Part shown: positions 36,103-43,401 of the stretch, in pieces | Position numbering within the stretch: the first letter of the stretch is position 1 | How the letters are laid out: every line of letters begins with the position of its first letter | Source: an uncultured Chitinophagaceae bacterium | GTDB taxonomy: Bacteria; Bacteroidota; Bacteroidia; Chitinophagales; Chitinophagaceae | Direction: 5' to 3' | NCBI GenBank assembly: GCA_937862815.1 | Contig: CALMED010000012.1 | Span: 219,452-283,451, forward strand | DNA length: 64,000 bases | Position numbers and translations under genes: made by a program | The notes under the pieces: generated by a model | Databases searched by the model: none | The model's input: only the letters and a program-made list of their open reading frames with translations | Told to the model about the DNA's origin: nothing

Positions 36103-37653
36103 ATGCCCAACCGAAGTGCCGATAGTGTGTTTTTATTGGTTAAGTCCCTGGAAAAGAGTGAGAAACGCAATTTCAAGCTATATGTAAAGCGCAATTCGGC
36201 CACAGCCAACCTGAAAGTGATCCAGTTGTTTGATGCCCTGGAGAAAATGGAGAACTACGACGAAGCCCTGTTGCTGCGCAAAAACAAGGCATTGAAAAAG
36301 GCCCAGCTCTCCAACCTCAAAGCACATCTCTACAAGCTCCTGCTATCGAGTCTCCGGCTGTTGCGCCACGAAGACAATATCACGCTGCAGCTGAACGAGC
36401 TGATGGATTTTGCCCGCGTGCTCTACAACAAAGGGCTGTACCTGCAAAGCCTGCGCCAGCTGGAAAAAGCCCGGGAGATGGCCCTGGCCCACCAGCAGGT
36501 AACCTACCAGCAGCAGATCCTGTTTTTTGAAAAAAAGATTGAATCGCTGTACATCACCCGCAGCATGCAGGACCGGGCCGATGCCCTCACCACAGAATCG
36601 GAAGCCGTGCACGAAAAACTGTCACTGATCTCCCGCCTGTCGGATCTCTCCCTGCAGTTGTACAGCTGGTACATCCGGAACGGCGTAGCCCGTAACCGCA
36701 ACGACGCCACGGAAGTAAAGACATTTTTTGACACCCACCTGCCAGCCGGAGCCGTGCGGGTGCGGGGGTTTTACGAGCAGCTGTATCTCTACCAGTCGTA
36801 TTGCTGGTACGCCTTTATCCGGCAGGATTTTCTGCAATACTACCGGTATGCACAAAAATGGGTGGACCTTTTCACGGAGTATCCTGCGATGCTGGAAGTG
36901 GAAACAGCCCACTACATCAAGGGCATGCACAACCTGATGGGCGCCCATTTCGACCTGCAGAAAGCCGCCCGGCTGGCGCCGGCCATAGATGCCTTTGAGC
37001 AGTTTGCCCGGCGCAAAGTGGTGCAGCAGAACGACAACTACCGCATCCTTTGTTTCCAGTACCTCTCCATGGCCAAGATTAACCTCCATTTTCTGGAGGG
37101 CACGTTTACCGAAGGCCTGCGGCTGGTGCCGCACCTGGAAGAGCAACTGGAACAATACGAACCTTACCTCGACCGCCACCGGGTGCTGGTATTTTACTAC
37201 AAGATTGCCTGTCTTTATTTCGGAACGGGCAGAAATGAGAAAGCGATCCATTACCTCAACAAGATCATCCACTGGAAAATGGACCTGCGCACCGACCTGC
37301 AGTGTTATGCCCGTCTGCTGCACCTCATAGCACACTATGAACTGGGCAATTACGACCTGCTGGAGTACCTGATCAAGAGCGTGTACCGGTACATGGCAAA
37401 AATGGAAAACCTCAGCGCGGTGGAAGAGGAAATGTTCCGTTTTCTGCGGCAGTCTTTCTCTGTGAGCCCACAGGAACTGAAGCCGGCCTTCCGGCAGCTG
37501 CTGCAACGCATCCGCCGTTACGAAGGGAACCGCTTTGAGACCCGCGCCTTTGTGTACCTCGACATCATCAGCTGGCTGGAAAGCAAAATCAGCGACGTGG
37601 ATGTGCAGGCGGTGATCAGGGAGAAATATGAACGGAAAAAAGAAAAAACGTAA
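36103..37653 (+). CDS. Conserved hypothetical helical-repeat protein (516 aa)
   Basis: I do not recognise a named family. The protein is cytosolic (no signal peptide or membrane segment) and almost wholly helical, with TPR-like helix pairs such as ARVLYNKGLYLQSLRQLEKAREMA and KIACLYFGTGRNEKAIHYLNK, rich in Tyr, Leu, Arg and Lys. The N-terminus (SVFLLVKSLEKSEKRNFKLYVKRN) and the basic C-terminus (REKYERKKEKT) suggest protein or nucleic-acid contacts. It is divergent from the leu-ilv leader and convergent with the SDR gene. Length and codon use look normal. Confidence 0.75.
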   Translation: MPNRSADSVFLLVKSLEKSEKRNFKLYVKRNSATANLKVIQLFDALEKMENYDEALLLRKNKALKKAQLSNLKAHLYKLLLSSLRLLRHEDNITLQLNELMDFARVLYNKGLYLQSLRQLEKAREMALAHQQVTYQQQILFFEKKIESLYITRSMQDRADALTTESEAVHEKLSLISRLSDLSLQLYSWYIRNGVARNRNDATEVKTFFDTHLPAGAVRVRGFYEQLYLYQSYCWYAFIRQDFLQYYRYAQKWVDLFTEYPAMLEVETAHYIKGMHNLMGAHFDLQKAARLAPAIDAFEQFARRKVVQQNDNYRILCFQYLSMAKINLHFLEGTFTEGLRLVPHLEEQLEQYEPYLDRHRVLVFYYKIACLYFGTGRNEKAIHYLNKIIHWKMDLRTDLQCYARLLHLIAHYELGNYDLLEYLIKSVYRYMAKMENLSAVEEEMFRFLRQSFSVSPQELKPAFRQLLQRIRRYEGNRFETRAFVYLDIISWLESKISDVDVQAVIREKYERKKEKT

Positions 37654-37699
37654 ATAAGATCAGGAAAATTCCTGTGAAACAATCGTATGCAGTGGCACA

Positions 37700-37722
37700 T
37701 CATCATTAAGCGTCAATGATGA
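37700..37722. terminator. Hairpin between convergent genes
   Basis: TCATCATT (37700-37707) and AATGATGA (37715-37722) pair perfectly around 7 nt. It lies between the convergent hypothetical gene and SDR gene. There is no good T-run on either side, so termination is only likely by position. Confidence 0.35.
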
Positions 37723-37778
37723 CCCACGCGGCAATTGTTCAGGACGATCCTGCTGTTACCGTAAATACGAAGTTGGCT

Positions 37779-38609
37779 TTACCCGGCCGTATCCGGAGGC
37801 ATGGCATTGCCGGCTTTTGCCATCAGCTTGCGGGCCAGAACGGGGAAAAAACGACCGAGGAATACGGCTATCTTCCCATGCCCGGTAAATACGAATACTT
37901 TTTTACGGCGGGCAATGGCCCGGAGGATGACTGCCGCTGCTTTACCGGTGGGCCACATGAGGTTGGCCGGCCGGGGATCGGAACGATCCGGATGAAAACG
38001 TCCTTCGTTGTCAATACGTGCAATGTTACTTTCCACAAATCCAGGGTGTATGGTGGTGCAGCTCACACCGCTGCCCATCAGCTCCACCTGCAGGCTCTCG
38101 CCGATGGAATGCACCGCGGCTTTGGAAGCGCCGTAAGCGCTGAGGCCCGGATTGGGCAAAAAAGCACCCACGCTGCCCATTAAAACCAACCGCCCGCCTG
38201 TTTGCTGCAGAAGCGGGATGGCATGCTTTGCGGTAAGTGCCAGGCCTGTTACATTAACAGCAAGTTGACGGCTCCAATCGGATTCCTGCATTTTTGTAAC
38301 CCTGCCGGTAACTCCAAACCCAGCGTTGGCAATGGCAACATCCAGCCGGCCAAACGCATCCACAATGTCACGCACACAGGAGGCAAGCTGCTTTTCGGCC
38401 GTCACATCACATCCAAAAGCACGGGCCTTGCCACCATTCGCCTCAATTTCGGTCACTAAAACATCCAGCAACTCCTGCCGGCGGGCACTCACCGCTACGG
38501 TTGCGCCCGAAGCGCCAAAGGCAAGGGCAAGGGCACGACCAATGCCGGAGGATGCGCCCGTTATCCATACTACCTTACCTGAAAAAGTTGATCTCTGTTG
38601 CATACGCAT
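37779..38609 (-). CDS. Short-chain dehydrogenase/reductase
   Basis: Classical SDR of about 276 aa. NAD(P) motif TGASSGIG near the N-terminus, then NAG in IANAGFGVTG, catalytic Ser in LMGSVGAFLP, and the YGASK active-site motif (Tyr and Lys). The C-terminal extension ends in a basic and hydrophobic segment (FLGRFFPVLARKLMAKAG), suggesting membrane association. The substrate cannot be read. The open frame continues upstream to 38639, but ATG 38609 starts just after the yceI stop; ATG 38603 is also possible. It is the last gene of a cytochrome-YceI-SDR set. Confidence 0.88.
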   Translation of the reverse strand: MRMQQRSTFSGKVVWITGASSGIGRALALAFGASGATVAVSARRQELLDVLVTEIEANGGKARAFGCDVTAEKQLASCVRDIVDAFGRLDVAIANAGFGVTGRVTKMQESDWSRQLAVNVTGLALTAKHAIPLLQQTGGRLVLMGSVGAFLPNPGLSAYGASKAAVHSIGESLQVELMGSGVSCTTIHPGFVESNIARIDNEGRFHPDRSDPRPANLMWPTGKAAAVILRAIARRKKVFVFTGHGKIAVFLGRFFPVLARKLMAKAGNAMPPDTAG

Positions 38610-38610
38610 A

Positions 38611-39168
38611 TTAATTTTCATAAGTTGAAGTGGCATCAATCAAAATCCTGACTTCATCTCCCAATATGAGACTCTTCCCTCCTACTCCAAAGTCCATCCG
38701 GTTGATCCGGCATGTACCCCGCAAACGCCAGCCCTTTCCCAGCCGGTCGGCGGTGAATACCATCGTGACCGCACGGGTTATGTCCCGGATACGGATGTCA
38801 AAATTCCCTTCGTACCGGTTTCCGCCTTTGTGCTGCAGGTTCCGGGAACGCATTACAATGTACGGGTGTACCGCTGCATGAAAATACTGCCGGGTCTGCA
38901 GGTGCTCGTCACGGTTTTCAATACCCGTAGCCACCGATGCCACCACGGCCTTTCCTTCCAGCGAACTGCCCGACAGGTTGGAAGGGTCGAACCGCACCTC
39001 ATGTTGCCATTCGCGGAAATGGCCTTTGACCGTAATTCCTGCATTCCGGATTTCAAACTGCAAACTTCCGGGAAGCTTGGGGTCGTTGGTCCGGCCGCTG
39101 GTCAGCAGAAGCATGCTAATCAGCAGGCACAAAGAGTTTACCGTAAGAGAAGATACCCGTAACTGCAT
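38611..39168 (-). CDS. YceI-family periplasmic protein
   Basis: Exported lipocalin-like protein of 185 aa. The signal peptide covers about the first 25 residues (LCLLISMLLLTSG). The YceI pattern is visible as LQFEIRNAGITVKGHF at the start, GIENRDEHLQTRQYFHAAVHPYIVMRS in the middle, and NRMDFGVGGKSLILGDEVRILIDA at the end. YceI proteins bind isoprenoid-type lipids; the ligand here is unknown. It lies 4 bp after the di-haem cytochrome and is followed directly by the SDR gene. Confidence 0.9.
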   Translation of the reverse strand: MQLRVSSLTVNSLCLLISMLLLTSGRTNDPKLPGSLQFEIRNAGITVKGHFREWQHEVRFDPSNLSGSSLEGKAVVASVATGIENRDEHLQTRQYFHAAVHPYIVMRSRNLQHKGGNRYEGNFDIRIRDITRAVTMVFTADRLGKGWRLRGTCRINRMDFGVGGKSLILGDEVRILIDATSTYEN

Positions 39169-39172
39169 AGAA

Positions 39173-40714
39173 TCACAGTGTTTTTAAATAAGCGATCAGG
39201 GCTCTCTTATCGTTTGCATTCAGGTCCATACCAAATACATGCCCTTTTACCGGACGGTGCGTTACACCGGCCCCTTTGAAACCCGTGGGCACATAGTCAT
39301 CCCGCAGCCGGGCCGGATCCAGCACATCTTCCAGCGACGCCAGCGATGCATCGTGAAAAAAAGGTCCCCGGTACCATACCCCCAGCAGTGAAGGTACTTT
39401 GTAGTAGCCGGTTCCCCGCCGGGTGTGCAGAGTATAGCCCGGATCGGTACCCACGCTGATGTCGAACAGGTCATACTTGTTATAGTGCTCTTCGGGGATG
39501 GTAAAGCCGTTGGCCGGCGTAAGCATGTTGTTGGTAAACAAGGGAGGCGTATGGCAGGTGACACAGCCTTGTTCCGCAAAAATGCGCTTCCCCCGTTCCG
39601 ACAGCGCCGAAGGTTTGTTGGGATTGGCAGGCAGTGTGAGGCTGTAAACAAAGGAAGCAAGTGCATACAGTTGCTTATCGGAATGCCGGGAATACGTACC
39701 CGGAAACTGAGGAGGCGGCACCACTTCCCGTCTTTGCTCCGACAAGCCTAGCGGGTGATAATCGCCGTACAGGTTCATGAAATCCAGCGCCTGGTTCATG
39801 GCAATGTAGCGCATCATATCTTCAATACCCCGGTGCTGTGCCAGCCCCCCGTGATCCAGGTAGCGCCTGTTTTTAACACCGATCAGGTCGGGCACCTGGG
39901 GCGGGTAGAGAATGCTGGTACCTTGCCGGCCAAATGCGCCCGACGGAACGGCGTTATAGGCATCAATGATCTGCTGTATTGGTCCGTTGATGAGCTTTCC
40001 GTGCACATCATGCGGTGTCCAGGGCGATCCAAACAAAACGCGGGTCACGCCGCGGATGGCCTCTTCCGGCGCATTCCGCAAGCTATAGGTGAAGGCTTTA
40101 TCGCCGGGCCAGTTACCCTGGGCGCCCTGCACCACCTGCCCGTCCGGCATCACCCGGGTATGGCACATGCCACAGCTGAGGTTGCCCAGGTATACTTTCC
40201 CCTTCTCCGGTACCACCCAGCGGGCAAAGGGAAGGATACCTTCCTTCGTTATCTGCATACCGGAGTAGGCATAAAAAGCGGGATCGCGTACATCCTCAGC
40301 ACTGATGATGGCTCCCAGTGTGTCAATCGGATAATCAAATAACAACGCTCCCGCCTTGATGTAATCGGCCTGTGTCACCAGCTTCGACTCGTCCAATACA
40401 ATCTCCGGCTCCTGCTGTTCCAGCCATTGACGGTAGCCGGGTGGTTCATAATCGGGGTGATATACCGGGTACGTGCGATAGACAACCCGTTCGGGCAGCT
40501 TGTAATAATAGTCTTCGCTCACGGGCCGCGGCGATCGGGAGGCATCAGCCAGGGGCAATTCCCAGTCGTGCATCGCCGCGTCGGTCCACACGCGGGGAAC
40601 GGATTGAACCCGGTGCCGGTCGTTGAAACCCGCCAGCAAGCCAATGCTGCCTGTAAGGCCGGCCACCACCAAAGCGGCCAAGGGGATCCGGAACCTGTTT
40701 CTTATCTGCATCAT
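39173..40714 (-). CDS. Di-haem c-type cytochrome, CcpA/MauG-like
   Basis: Exported di-haem protein of 513 aa. An N-terminal signal/anchor segment (about 9-30) is followed by two haem motifs, CGMCH (181-185) and CVTCH (384-388). This is the arrangement of the cytochrome c peroxidase/MauG superfamily, and the C-terminal half includes the peroxidase-like TPPLFTNNM and GPFFHDASLASLEDVL segments. The N-terminal 170 residues are longer than in classical CcpA. Classical peroxidase activity is not assured. It heads an apparent operon with yceI and an SDR gene, suggesting an oxidation step on a lipid-like or aromatic substrate. Confidence 0.88.
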   Translation of the reverse strand: MMQIRNRFRIPLAALVVAGLTGSIGLLAGFNDRHRVQSVPRVWTDAAMHDWELPLADASRSPRPVSEDYYYKLPERVVYRTYPVYHPDYEPPGYRQWLEQQEPEIVLDESKLVTQADYIKAGALLFDYPIDTLGAIISAEDVRDPAFYAYSGMQITKEGILPFARWVVPEKGKVYLGNLSCGMCHTRVMPDGQVVQGAQGNWPGDKAFTYSLRNAPEEAIRGVTRVLFGSPWTPHDVHGKLINGPIQQIIDAYNAVPSGAFGRQGTSILYPPQVPDLIGVKNRRYLDHGGLAQHRGIEDMMRYIAMNQALDFMNLYGDYHPLGLSEQRREVVPPPQFPGTYSRHSDKQLYALASFVYSLTLPANPNKPSALSERGKRIFAEQGCVTCHTPPLFTNNMLTPANGFTIPEEHYNKYDLFDISVGTDPGYTLHTRRGTGYYKVPSLLGVWYRGPFFHDASLASLEDVLDPARLRDDYVPTGFKGAGVTHRPVKGHVFGMDLNANDKRALIAYLKTL

Positions 40715-40879
40715 CTTCTGTTTTTAATTATTCGGATTGCTGTCCCCGCCCGGAATGACGGATCGTTGCATCCGGTGTGCGCAGGGCTGGCTGCAACCAG
40801 CCGGATGTACGCATTAACTGGTCAAAACTACCGGCTGGCCCGCAGGCGGAATAGTAAAAAAACGACAAATCTCAACGGT

Positions 40880-41722
40880 TCAGACGGTAATCAGGGATTG
40901 CAGCTTTACCGGCGACTCCTGCAGCATGCGGCTCAGCATGGAGGGCGTTGCGCCGGCAAACACCTTGAAGTCTTTTATGAGGTGCATCTGGTCGTAATAG
41001 CCGGCGGCATGCGCCACGTGTGTCCAGGTGAAATGGGGACAGGTTTCGTGCAGGCGGTAGGCGTGAGAGAAACGGGTAATGCGGGCAAAGAGTTTCGGAC
41101 TCATACCTATGCGCTGCCGGCAGGTACGTTCCAGCTGCCGGATGCTGAGGCAGGAAAGCGATGCGAGCCGGTCCATGGAAAGCAGACCCTGTGACTGCAG
41201 GAGTTTGTGTAATCCACGGTCGACAGGTAGCTCCTGTTGCAATCGACCAAGGCTTTCCAGCAGAAAACGCTCCACCTCGGCGCAGGCAACCCGGTTATCC
41301 GGCATCTGCAACAACCGTTCGGTCAGCTGCCTTACCGCAGGACCCAGGAGAAGGCCGGCGTCAAATCCATCGTCAAATAACTCCTGCAGGGGAATACCCA
41401 GCAGGCGATAGAGCCCGCCCGGGTAAAAGGTCACAATCAGTACCCGGTGCCATGCGGGTAATTGCAGGTCCACGCGGCTTACCTGGGGACCAACAACGAT
41501 GCAACGGCCGCGATCTTCGAAACGATCTGCAGATCCCCCGGTTCGCGCCCGGATGGGATCGCCCAGGTAAAAAAGCAGGCACTGCAGGGGCGTAGGGGGA
41601 AAAAAACAGGGAGGCTGTTCTTCCTGGCCGGACACACGCACTTCTTCCAGGGCCACCGCATGAACAAACGGGGCCAGCGCCGGGTGAACCGGGAAATTGA
41701 AGCGCTCCAGGCCTGGTTGCAT
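40880..41722 (-). CDS. AraC-family transcriptional regulator
   Basis: About 280 aa from the chosen start. The N-terminal ~150 residues form a cupin-like sensing domain of the type seen in many Bacteroidota AraC proteins (FPVHPALAPFVHAVALEEVRV). The C-terminal part holds two HTH motifs: LASLSCLSIRQLERTCRQRIGMSPKLFARITRF and THVAHAAGYYDQMHLIKDFKVFAGATPSML. The open frame extends upstream to 41932, but ATG 41722 gives the normal N-terminus. It is upstream of the di-haem cytochrome operon on the same strand (165-bp gap with a GGCTGG/CCAGCC hairpin) and divergent from thioredoxin; either may be its target. Confidence 0.9.
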   Translation of the reverse strand: MQPGLERFNFPVHPALAPFVHAVALEEVRVSGQEEQPPCFFPPTPLQCLLFYLGDPIRARTGGSADRFEDRGRCIVVGPQVSRVDLQLPAWHRVLIVTFYPGGLYRLLGIPLQELFDDGFDAGLLLGPAVRQLTERLLQMPDNRVACAEVERFLLESLGRLQQELPVDRGLHKLLQSQGLLSMDRLASLSCLSIRQLERTCRQRIGMSPKLFARITRFSHAYRLHETCPHFTWTHVAHAAGYYDQMHLIKDFKVFAGATPSMLSRMLQESPVKLQSLITV

Positions 41723-41795
41723 AAATTTCTGATTGCTGTTTCTACTGTAAAGTACTGAAGCTTCGAGAAAGAACCAAGCAGAAGGGTAACTACCG

Positions 41796-41809
41796 GTGAC
41801 TCCGGTCAC
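41796..41809. promoter_or_regulatory. Crp-type GTGA-N6-TCAC site upstream of thioredoxin
   Basis: GTGACTCCGGTCAC is a 5-bp inverted repeat with a 4-nt centre and the Crp core GTGA-N6-TCAC. Its centre is about 43 nt upstream of the start site implied by the -7 box at 41832. It lies in the gap between the divergent araC and thioredoxin genes and could control either. Confidence 0.45.
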
Positions 41810-41831
41810 GCAGCAGGTTGCAGCCGAAGCG

Positions 41832-41839
41832 TACTTTTG
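41832..41839 (+). promoter_or_regulatory. -7 promoter element of the thioredoxin gene
   Basis: TACTTTTG is a perfect match to TAnnTTTG, 17 nt before the ATG at 41857. No TTG is present at the -33 distance; the GTGA-N6-TCAC site is in that area. Confidence 0.55.
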
Positions 41840-41856
41840 CAGCACAAATCCATCAC

Positions 41857-42243
41857 ATGGCAACAAAAAAATTAACCACCGAACAGTTTGTGAGCGACAT
41901 CTTCGATTACCGCACCGAACAGGAATGGACATTCAAAGGCAGCCGTCCGGCCATTATTGACTTTTACGCCGACTGGTGCGGTCCCTGCCGCATGGTGGCA
42001 CCGGTACTGGAAGAGCTGGCAAAAGAGTATGAGGGCCAGGTCGACATCTATAAAGTAGACACCGAAGCGGAGCAGGAACTCTCGGCTGTCTTTGGCATCC
42101 AGAGCATCCCTTCTTTCCTCTTCATCCCTGCTACCGGAATGCCCATGTTGCAGCCCGGCGCCTTCCCCAAAAATGTGTTCAAACAGGTGATTGAAGAACA
42201 ACTGCTGAAAACACCCGAAACCGCAGAAGAGGTGGAAGAATAA
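41857..42243 (+). CDS. trxA: Thioredoxin
   Basis: Small cytosolic redox protein of 128 aa. The active site is WCGPC (Cys41, Cys44) in the context IIDFYADWCGPCRMVAPVLEEL, followed by the cis-Pro motif GIQSIPSFLFI. The C-terminus has an acidic tail TPETAEEVEE. The open frame extends to a TTG at 41818, but ATG 41857 follows the -7 box and gives a normal N-terminus. No partner gene is adjacent. Confidence 0.94.
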   Translation: MATKKLTTEQFVSDIFDYRTEQEWTFKGSRPAIIDFYADWCGPCRMVAPVLEELAKEYEGQVDIYKVDTEAEQELSAVFGIQSIPSFLFIPATGMPMLQPGAFPKNVFKQVIEEQLLKTPETAEEVEE

Positions 42244-42365
42244 AAGCAGGCACCCAAGCGTTGACAGGTTTTGACTGGAAGTTGTTTTTCCAACACGGAG
42301 TTGACCCCCATCTCATCTGATTCATTCGGCTGCTATACCTACCGGCCGGCTTTTGAGCAAGCCTG

Positions 42366-43376
42366 TTAATTTCCCATCATGCGGCGCAGCAGGGCCAGTG
42401 CCACCGAGCGGTCCCACTTATCAAAACGCCCCCGCTGCACCACCAGCCTGTTTTCCTGCGGGTGACTGAGAAAGAAGTGAAAGACGAAGTGTTCGCACCG
42501 GTTTTGCCAGCCAATGATCTGGCCAAAGCGCAGGTCGTTCAGCACCAGGGTATCGTTCCAGTATTCCACCGTATAAAATTCCTGTGAGAAGCGGACCAGT
42601 TTCTGCAGGTTTTCGTGATCGCTCACGGTATCCAGCAAGTGCGTGTTGCGGGGAAAATATTCAAACGCAATCTTCTGGTCGCGGTCGAAGAGGGAACGAA
42701 AACCGGTGAAATAACCCTTGTCGTTCCCCGCCACCACAAACCACAGCCAGTTCTGCAGCGGTGCCGGCGTGGTGAAATACCTTTCATGCGGGATGTTCTG
42801 CTCCCGGAACGCACGCTGTACCTGGTGTTCTATCACCAGCTTGTTGATGCCGCAATAACAGAGATAGAAAGCTCCTGCCACTAAACCACTCTTCCACCAG
42901 AAAGCGCGCCGATGATCATTTACCCGCAACAGCAGGAGTGCAGCAAGCGCAATGCCGGGCCATACCGAGAAAAAAGGATCCGCCACGTAAATCGTGTGAA
43001 ACGATATGCGCTGGTGACTGAAAGGCTCCCACCACCCCACCCCGTAATTGTTGAGGGCATCCAGGAGTACATGCGCTGTAATGAGTGTAGCAAAAAAAAG
43101 GAACCAGCGGCGTAAGGAGATGTCGTGCGGACGGTGCCAGCGTTCCGCCACCAATGCCAGCACAAAAGCGGCTATGCCGGCAAACAGGAAAGAATGCGTG
43201 AAGCCGCGGTGCGCCAAGAGCGAAGAAGGCGTGTCCATCCAAAAAGATGTAATGAAATCAATATCCGGAAAGCTGTGCGCCAGCGCTCCCCACACAAGCG
43301 CCCGCTTGCCCAGCTTTTTACCGGCGAAGGCCTCTCCCATACAGGCGCCGAGGGCAATGTGCGTGATACTATCCAT
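42366..43376 (-). CDS. Membrane-bound DUF457/YdjM-type putative metal-dependent hydrolase
   Basis: Integral membrane protein of 336 aa with about 5-6 hydrophobic segments in the first 190 residues. The family pattern is clear: MDSITHIALGACMGEAFAG at the start, GALAHSFPDIDF, and LLAHRGFTHSFLFAG, with repeated His/Asp as in LexA-binding or metal-hydrolase (DUF457) proteins. The C-terminal 150 residues are soluble. Enzyme activity is unproven for this family. It is convergent with thioredoxin across a 122-bp gap that has no strong terminator. Confidence 0.82.
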   Translation of the reverse strand: MDSITHIALGACMGEAFAGKKLGKRALVWGALAHSFPDIDFITSFWMDTPSSLLAHRGFTHSFLFAGIAAFVLALVAERWHRPHDISLRRWFLFFATLITAHVLLDALNNYGVGWWEPFSHQRISFHTIYVADPFFSVWPGIALAALLLLRVNDHRRAFWWKSGLVAGAFYLCYCGINKLVIEHQVQRAFREQNIPHERYFTTPAPLQNWLWFVVAGNDKGYFTGFRSLFDRDQKIAFEYFPRNTHLLDTVSDHENLQKLVRFSQEFYTVEYWNDTLVLNDLRFGQIIGWQNRCEHFVFHFFLSHPQENRLVVQRGRFDKWDRSVALALLRRMMGN

Positions 43377-43401
43377 GGACTGAAATTACGCCAGACTTAG
43401 T

